This document shows positions 59,036 through 64,000 of a stretch of DNA of 64,000 nucleotides, piece by piece (within the stretch, counting starts at the first letter, position 1; every line of letters starts with the position of its first letter). The notes under the pieces were generated by a model. That model was not told where the DNA came from, ran no database searches, and saw only the letters and a program-made list of their open reading frames with translations. Source of the DNA: Streptomyces justiciae (GTDB lineage: Bacteria > Actinomycetota > Actinomycetes > Streptomycetales > Streptomycetaceae); NCBI RefSeq assembly GCF_015163075.1, contig NZ_JADDXU010000001.1:124001-188000 (forward strand), read 5' to 3'. The position numbers and the translations under genes are program-made.

Positions 59036-61398
59036 CCCGTCTTGCCCGGCGGTCCCGCCGTCGTGCCGGTCGTCGTCGTGCCGCCGTCCGCCGTGCCGCC
59101 GTCGGTGGTCCCGCCGTCCGTGGTGCCGCCGTCGGTCGTGTCCCCGGTGGTGCCGCCGGTCGTGGTGTCGCCGCCGGTTGTCGTCGTCCCGCCGTCCGTG
59201 GTGCCGCCCGTGGTGGTGCCCCCGTCCGTCGTGCCGCCGGTCGTGGTGTCGCCGGTGGTGCCGCCGTCCGTCTGGCCCTGGGTGTCCTGGCCGCCGTCGG
59301 TCGTGCCGCCGTCGTCCTGGCCCGGCGTCTCCGAAGGGGTGCCGGTGGTCGGCTGCTGGGTCGGGGTCTGGACGACGTCGGCGCCCTCCTGGAGCTCCAG
59401 GTCGAAGTCGCTGGCGGGCTTGCCCTTCAGGGCGCGCTGGGTGAAGTCGGCCCAGATCTCCGCGGGCGCCCCGCCGCCGTTGACACGCTGGAGGCCCATC
59501 GCGCCGTACAGCGACTTGTGCGCGGCGGTCTCCGGGTCCTGGCCCATCACCGCGACGACCGTGGCGAGGTCGGGGGTGTAGCCCGCGAACCAGGCGGCCT
59601 GGTCCTCCTCGGCGGTGCCGGTCTTGCCGGCCGCCGGGCGGCCCGCGGCCTGCGCGGCGGTGGCGGTGCCGTTCTCGACGACGCTCTGGAGGATGGAGGT
59701 CGTGGTGTCAGCGGCCTCGCGGCTGACGACCTGGGAGGTCTTGCGCTCCGGCAGCTCCACGACGCTCTGGCCGTCGCGCGTGATCGACTTGATCATCGTG
59801 TACGTGCCGTGCTTGCCGTGGTTGGCGAGCGTCGCGTACGCCTCCGCCATGTCGAGGACGCTGGCCCGGGCGACACCGAGCGCGATCGACGGGTAGGCGT
59901 TCAGCTCGGGCGTGCTGCTGGGCAGGCCGAGGTCGACTGCGGTCTGCTTGACCTTGTCGGGGCCGACGTCGACGGCCATCTGCGCGTACACCGAGTTCAC
60001 CGACTTGTCGGTGGCGGTGCGCACGGTGATGTTGCCGTACGACACGTCGTCCTCGTTGGCCGGGTCGTAGGCGCCGCCGGTCCAGCCCTGCACGGGGCGC
60101 TTGTTGGTGCCGTCGTAGTACGTGTTGGGCGTGATGGTCCGGCCGTCCTGGGTCGTCGAGTCGTTCTCGACGGCGGAGGTGAAGACGAACGGCTTGAAGG
60201 TGGAGCCGACCTGGAAGTCCTGGCGGGTGGCGTTGTTCGTGTACTGCTTGACGTAGTCGATGCCGCCGTACATCGCCACGACCTGCCCGGTCTTGGGGTC
60301 GACGGCGGCGCCGCCCGCGCGGACGTACGTGTCGACCTTGCGGTTCTTCTTGTCGAGCTTGTCCATCAACTGCTTGTTGACGGCCTTGACGAAGTCGTCC
60401 TGCTTGTTCTTCTGGATGGTGGTGGTGATGCGGTAGCCGCCGGCGTCCAGCTCGTCGGCGGTGAGGATCTTGTTGTCGCTCAGGTAGTCGTTGATGGCGT
60501 TGACGAGGTAGCCGCGCTGCCCGGACATGCCGGTGGAGACGGTGGCCTCCTTCGGCATCGGGAACTTCAGGCCCGTCCGCTCCGACTGCGGGAGCCAGCC
60601 CTCCTTGACCATGCCGTCCAGGACGTAGTTCCAGCGGGCCAGGGCGGCCGACTTGTTCTCCGGGTGGGCGACGACGTCGTACTCGCTGGGCGCGTTGAGC
60701 AGGGCGGCGAGGTAGGCGCCCTGGGCGGCGCTCAGGTCGGTGGCGTCCTTGCCGTAGTAGGCCTGGGCGGCGGCCTGGATGCCGTACGAGTTGCGGCCGA
60801 AGTAGCTGGTGTTGAGGTAGCCCTCGAGGATCTGGTCCTTGGACTCCGTGCGGTCCAGCTTGATGGAGATGAAGAACTCCTTCACCTTGCGGGTGACGGT
60901 CTGCTCCTGGGCGAGGTAGTAGTTCTTCACGTACTGCTGGGTGATCGTCGAGCCGGACTGCTTGCCCTTGCCGGTCGCGGTGTTCCAGCCGGCGCGCAGC
61001 ATCGCCTTGGGGTCGATCGCGGACTCGGAGTAGAAGTCGCGGTCCTCGGCGGCCAGTACGGCGTGCTGGGCGGCCTTGGAGACCTGGGCGAGGGTGACGT
61101 TCTCCCGGTTGACCTCGCCGTCGCGGGCGAGCTGGCTGCCGTCGGCGTAGAGGTAGACGTTGGACTGCTTGGTGGCGAGGGCGTTGGCGGGCGGGATCTT
61201 CACCAGGGAGTAGCCGAGGAAGAACAGGCCGATCAGCAGCAGTATCCCGACGACGAAGGTGCCGAGCACCATGCGCCAGGTCGGGATCAGCCGCCGCCAG
61301 CCGGTGCGCTTGGGCCGCTTGGGCTTCTTCGTGCCCCCTTCGGGGTCTCTGGGCGCCCAGCCCTCGGTCGGCTGCTGCGGCTGCGGCTCGTCGCTCAT
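59032..61398 (-). CDS. Class A penicillin-binding protein (transglycosylase and transpeptidase)
   Basis: A 788-residue bifunctional cell-wall enzyme. One membrane helix (about 44-64, VLGTFVVGILLLIGLFFLGY) is followed by the GT51 glycosyltransferase with the catalytic EDRDFYS (Glu118) and QSGSTITQQYVKN, then the transpeptidase with GSTFKPF (SxxK), SVNSVYA (SxN) and AGKTGTAEE (KTG). The last 110 residues are a low-complexity tail of Thr/Gly/Asp repeats (GGTTDGG units). ATG 61398 (MSDEPQPQQP) is preferred over a further upstream ATG. It polymerises and cross-links peptidoglycan outside the membrane. Confidence 0.95.
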   Translation of the reverse strand: MSDEPQPQQPTEGWAPRDPEGGTKKPKRPKRTGWRRLIPTWRMVLGTFVVGILLLIGLFFLGYSLVKIPPANALATKQSNVYLYADGSQLARDGEVNRENVTLAQVSKAAQHAVLAAEDRDFYSESAIDPKAMLRAGWNTATGKGKQSGSTITQQYVKNYYLAQEQTVTRKVKEFFISIKLDRTESKDQILEGYLNTSYFGRNSYGIQAAAQAYYGKDATDLSAAQGAYLAALLNAPSEYDVVAHPENKSAALARWNYVLDGMVKEGWLPQSERTGLKFPMPKEATVSTGMSGQRGYLVNAINDYLSDNKILTADELDAGGYRITTTIQKNKQDDFVKAVNKQLMDKLDKKNRKVDTYVRAGGAAVDPKTGQVVAMYGGIDYVKQYTNNATRQDFQVGSTFKPFVFTSAVENDSTTQDGRTITPNTYYDGTNKRPVQGWTGGAYDPANEDDVSYGNITVRTATDKSVNSVYAQMAVDVGPDKVKQTAVDLGLPSSTPELNAYPSIALGVARASVLDMAEAYATLANHGKHGTYTMIKSITRDGQSVVELPERKTSQVVSREAADTTTSILQSVVENGTATAAQAAGRPAAGKTGTAEEDQAAWFAGYTPDLATVVAVMGQDPETAAHKSLYGAMGLQRVNGGGAPAEIWADFTQRALKGKPASDFDLELQEGADVVQTPTQQPTTGTPSETPGQDDGGTTDGGQDTQGQTDGGTTGDTTTGGTTDGGTTTGGTTDGGTTTTGGDTTTGGTTGDTTDGGTTDGGTTDGGTADGGTTTTGTTAGPPGKTG

Positions 61399-61626
61399 GT
61401 CGTGCACGGACTCCTGTTGCGTGTCTCTTATGCGCTGGTTGTGCGTCATACGCCGTGATGGGCCGTCGTACGCACTTGTACGCCCTCGTACGCCTTCTGC
61501 GTCCCCAGATGAAGACTGTCGCACCGCGCGTTCCGTTGCGGTTCGCGGCACGCTTCCGGGCCGAAAAAGGCGTGGCGTACGTCACCACCTGCGGACTAGG
61601 CTCCTGCGCTTCGGTGCCTGGCGCGG

Positions 61627-62445
61627 GTGAGGAGGGCTGTGGATGTGGATTCGGGGCGGTTGTACCTCGCCGTAGGGGTGGGCGGATTCAGACGGTACGC
61701 GACGTATCGGGCGGCGATGGTGGCCGGGATCTTCACGAACACGGTGTTCGGGCTGATCCTCGTCTACACGTACACCGCCCTGTGGGACGAACGGCCGCAG
61801 CTGGGCGGGTACGACCTCGCGCAGGCCGTCACCTATGTGTGGGTCGGCCAGTCGCTGTTCAAGACGCTCGCCAACGGGGGCGGGGGTGTCGAGGGCGAGC
61901 TCATGGAGCGTATCCGCACCGGGGACATCGCCGTCGACCTGTACCGTCCTGCGGACCTCCAACTGTGGTGGCTGGCGGCCGACTTGGGCCGGTCGTCGTT
62001 CGAGCTGCTGGCGCGCGGGGTGCCGCCCTTCGTGCTGGGCGCGCTGCTGTTCGACCTGGCGCTGCCCACGGACGCGCTGACGTGGCTGGCGTTCCTGGTC
62101 GCGGTGATGCTGGCGATGCTGGTCAGCTTCGGCATCCGGTACCTGGTGGCGCTGAGCGCGTTCTGGCTGCTGGACGGCACCGGGGTGGCGCAGATGGTGA
62201 TGTTCGTCGGCTGGTTCTGCTCGGGGATGATCCTGCCGCTCAACGTGTTCCCGGGGCTGCTCGGCGAGATCGTCCGGGCCCTGCCGTGGTCGGCGCTGCT
62301 CCAGGCACCCGCGGACGTGCTGCTGGGAGAGGGCGACCCGCTCGGCACGTACGCCTTCCAGGCGATGTGGGCGGTGCTGCTGCTGGCGGTCGGGCGGCTG
62401 GTGCAGGGGATGGCGACGCAGCGGGTGGTGGTGCAGGGTGGCTGA
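61627..62445 (+). CDS. ABC-2 type exporter permease, subunit 1
   Basis: A 272-residue inner-membrane permease with six hydrophobic segments, for example MVAGIFTNTVFGLILVYTY and FLVAVMLAMLVSFGIRYLVA. It has the short loop LMERIRTGDIAVDLYRPADL typical of ABC-2 (DUF990-like) permeases that are encoded in pairs with a second permease and one ATPase. GTG 61627 is used; a GTG at 61639 is the alternative. It overlaps the second permease gene by 8 bp. The substrate is unknown; drug or lipid export is typical. Confidence 0.85.
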   Translation: MRRAVDVDSGRLYLAVGVGGFRRYATYRAAMVAGIFTNTVFGLILVYTYTALWDERPQLGGYDLAQAVTYVWVGQSLFKTLANGGGGVEGELMERIRTGDIAVDLYRPADLQLWWLAADLGRSSFELLARGVPPFVLGALLFDLALPTDALTWLAFLVAVMLAMLVSFGIRYLVALSAFWLLDGTGVAQMVMFVGWFCSGMILPLNVFPGLLGEIVRALPWSALLQAPADVLLGEGDPLGTYAFQAMWAVLLLAVGRLVQGMATQRVVVQGG

Positions 62446-63310
62446 CACGGTACGTGGTCCCGTCGGGACCGCTGACACGGTCCGCGGTCCTGTCGGGACC
62501 AACCGGGTGCTGGACGGCATCCGCACCTACCGCATGATCTCGGCCATGTGGATCCGTTCCACGATGACCTACCGCGCCTCCTTCGCCATGACCACGCTCG
62601 GCAACTTCACGGCGACCGCGTTCGACTTCGTGGCGATCCTGCTGATGTTCTCCCGCGTCGACGCCCTCGGCGGCTACGCGCTGCCCGAGATCGCCTTCCT
62701 CTACGGCCTGTCCAGCGTGGCCTTCGGCCTGGCCGACCTCGGCCTCGGCTCCATGGAGCGACTGGGCCGGCGGGTGCGCGACGGCACGCTGGACACGCTG
62801 CTGGTGCGCCCCGCGCCGGTGCTGGCGCAGATGGCCGCCGACCAGTTCGGGCTGCGCCGCCTCGGCCGGGTCACCCAGGGCACGATGGTGCTGGTCTACG
62901 CGCTGGCCACGGTCGACATCGACTGGACGCCGCTGAAGCTGCTGCTGATGCCGGTGATGATCCTCAGCGGCGCCGGGATCTTCGCCGCGGTGTTCATCGC
63001 GGGCGCGGCCTTCCAGTTCGTCGCGAAGGACGCCTCCGAGGTGCAGAACGCCTTCACGTACGGCGGTACGACGTTGCTCCAGTACCCGCCGACGGTGTTC
63101 GCGACGGAGCTGGTGCGCGGGGTGACGTTCGTGCTGCCGCTGTCCTTCGTCAACTGGCTGCCGGCCACCTATGTGTTGGGGCGGCCGATCCCGCTCGGGC
63201 TGCCCGACTGGGTGGCGTTCCTGTCGCCGCCGGTGGCGGTGGCGTGCTGTGCGCTGGCCGGGCTGGCATGGCGGGCGGGGCTCAGGTCGTATCGGAGTAC
63301 GGGGAGTTGA
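62438..63310 (+). CDS. ABC-2 type exporter permease, subunit 2
   Basis: A 290-residue permease with six membrane segments, for example AFDFVAILLMFSRV and VMILSGAGIFAAVFIAGAAF, and the loop RRVRDGTLDTLLVRPAPVLA matching that of subunit 1. Its N-terminus is ADTVRGPVGT twice in a row, encoded by a tandem 30-bp repeat whose three differences are all silent, which supports the GTG 62438 start; ATG at 62534 would miss the repeat. It lies 8 bp inside the end of subunit 1 and 6 bases before the ATPase gene. Confidence 0.85.
   Translation: MADTVRGPVGTADTVRGPVGTNRVLDGIRTYRMISAMWIRSTMTYRASFAMTTLGNFTATAFDFVAILLMFSRVDALGGYALPEIAFLYGLSSVAFGLADLGLGSMERLGRRVRDGTLDTLLVRPAPVLAQMAADQFGLRRLGRVTQGTMVLVYALATVDIDWTPLKLLLMPVMILSGAGIFAAVFIAGAAFQFVAKDASEVQNAFTYGGTTLLQYPPTVFATELVRGVTFVLPLSFVNWLPATYVLGRPIPLGLPDWVAFLSPPVAVACCALAGLAWRAGLRSYRSTGS
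62441..62500. repeat. Tandem 30-bp coding repeat
   Basis: Units 62441-62470 and 62471-62500 are 27 of 30 identical and both encode ADTVRGPVGT. Each ends in a palindromic part (GGTCCCGTCGGGACC in the first). Confidence 0.9.
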
Positions 63311-63316
63311 GGGCGG

Positions 63317-64000
63317 ATGGCTGAGGACATGAGCGAGGGCTTCATCGAACTCGACCGGGTCGAGAAGGTCTTCGAGGTGCGCAAGAAGACCGGCTTCATG
63401 AAACGGGAGCGCAGGGAGGTACGAGCCGTCGACTCGATCTCCTTCCGGGTGGCGCGCGGCGAGATGGTCGGCTACATCGGCCCGAACGGCGCCGGCAAGT
63501 CCACCACCATCAAGATGCTCACCGGCATCCTCGCCCCGAGCGGCGGCAGCCTGCGCGTGGCCGGCATCGACCCGTCCCGCGAGCGCCAGCGCCTCGCCCA
63601 CCGCATCGGCGTGGTCTTCGGGCAGCGCACCACCCTGTGGTGGGACCTCCCGCTGATCGACTCCTACAAGCTGATGCACCGCATGTACCGCATCCCCGAC
63701 GCCCGTTACCGCGAGAACCTCGACCGCCTCGTCGAACTCCTCGACCTGGCCGACCTGTTGGACGTGCCGGTCCGCCAACTCTCGCTCGGCCAGCGGATGC
63801 GCGGCGACATCGCGGCGGCCCTGCTGCACGACCCGGACGTCCTCTACCTCGACGAGCCGACCATCGGGCTCGACGTCATCTCCAAGGCCCGGGTCCGGGA
63901 GTTCCTGCGCGAGGTGAACGCCGAGCGCGGCACCACGGTCCTGCTCACCACCCACGACCTCCAGGACATCGAGCAGCTCTGCTCCCGGGTGATGGTCATC
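63317..64000 (+). CDS. ABC-2 exporter ATPase (cut by window edge)
   Basis: The first 228 residues of an ATPase that continues past the window. Walker A is GPNGAGKST, the signature is LSLGQRMRG, Walker B is VLYLDEPTIGLD, and the switch is TTHDLQDIE. A preceding extended N-terminal part (VFEVRKKTGFMKRERREVRA) fits the DrrA/NatA-like branch that pairs with two ABC-2 permeases. ATG 63317 lies 6 bases after the permease stop, so it is the third gene of this exporter operon. The C-terminus is not visible. Confidence 0.93.
   Translation, partial: MAEDMSEGFIELDRVEKVFEVRKKTGFMKRERREVRAVDSISFRVARGEMVGYIGPNGAGKSTTIKMLTGILAPSGGSLRVAGIDPSRERQRLAHRIGVVFGQRTTLWWDLPLIDSYKLMHRMYRIPDARYRENLDRLVELLDLADLLDVPVRQLSLGQRMRGDIAAALLHDPDVLYLDEPTIGLDVISKARVREFLREVNAERGTTVLLTTHDLQDIEQLCSRVMVI

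Noticed and set aside
59041..59345. Repetitive GTGCCGCC/GTCGTG DNA as a CRISPR-like array
   Set aside because: It encodes the Thr/Gly/Asp tail of the penicillin-binding protein in frame; no spacer-repeat structure.

Overview
The window is very GC-rich, uses GTG and TTG starts freely, packs genes with 4-bp ATGA overlaps, and carries Streptomyces hallmarks: an SsgA-family protein, nagE/nagF with DasR-like sites, DUF2017 beside clpS, and rare TTA codons. I read it as a Streptomyces chromosome (inference from content, no search run).

Positions 1 to about 16,834 are an integrated AICE (actinomycete integrative and conjugative element), lodged at the 3' end of a tRNA-Cys(GCA) gene; its left end lies outside the window. 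From the left: a divergent pair at the very edge (5' end of a GHKL-type ATPase gene, and a C5-cytosine methyltransferase) that looks like the start of a MORC/MutL-type restriction-modification or defence island; a control and immunity block (tandem GntR wings, HD, Nudix, XRE-DUF5919); a structured leader with a perfect palindromic operator and an rrn-leader-like stretch; the transfer operon (small proteins, Spd-like membrane proteins, FtsK/TraB translocase); a second, phage-like cytosine methyltransferase; a replication block (Prim-Pol, DUF3987) followed by nested inverted repeats that look like the origin; xis and int; and a two-gene cargo before the tRNA. Four intergenic leaders inside the element share one hairpin whose stem sequence changes while pairing and the loop are kept. 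It is one of the least explained signals in the window.

From 16,835 on the sequence is ordinary chromosome: MFS exporter, RHH-Doc toxin-antitoxin pair, DEAD-type helicase, IclR regulator, secreted S16 (Lon-like) peptidase, an OpuC-type betaine/choline ABC operon, Lrp regulator divergent from hpd (tyrosine catabolism), a three-subunit cobalt-type nitrile hydratase with a split beta subunit, a TPR protein, an FAD-linked oxidase, an SsgA-like protein, two RDD membrane proteins and a secreted M6 metalloprotease.

From 40.3 kb: NAD salvage (pncA, pncB), clpS-DUF2017, an amino acid permease, and the Mec-CysO-CysM cysteine pathway preceded by a cysteine-rich leader peptide; then a metallo-beta-lactamase-fold protein, the GlcNAc PTS genes nagE2, nagE1 and nagF with DasR-like sites, rph and rdgB. 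Mec-cysO-cysM-MBL-rph-rdgB matches the gene order known from mycobacteria, with the PTS genes interposed.

The right part holds tRNA-Leu(UAG), two overlapping paralogous HNH genes, a GNAT gene whose start codon abuts an intrinsic terminator, bcp, DUF3618, a GroES-like gene, a Gdx/SugE exporter behind a guanidine-III riboswitch, a class A penicillin-binding protein, and an ABC-2 exporter cut by the window edge. No CRISPR array, rRNA gene or insertion sequence was seen.
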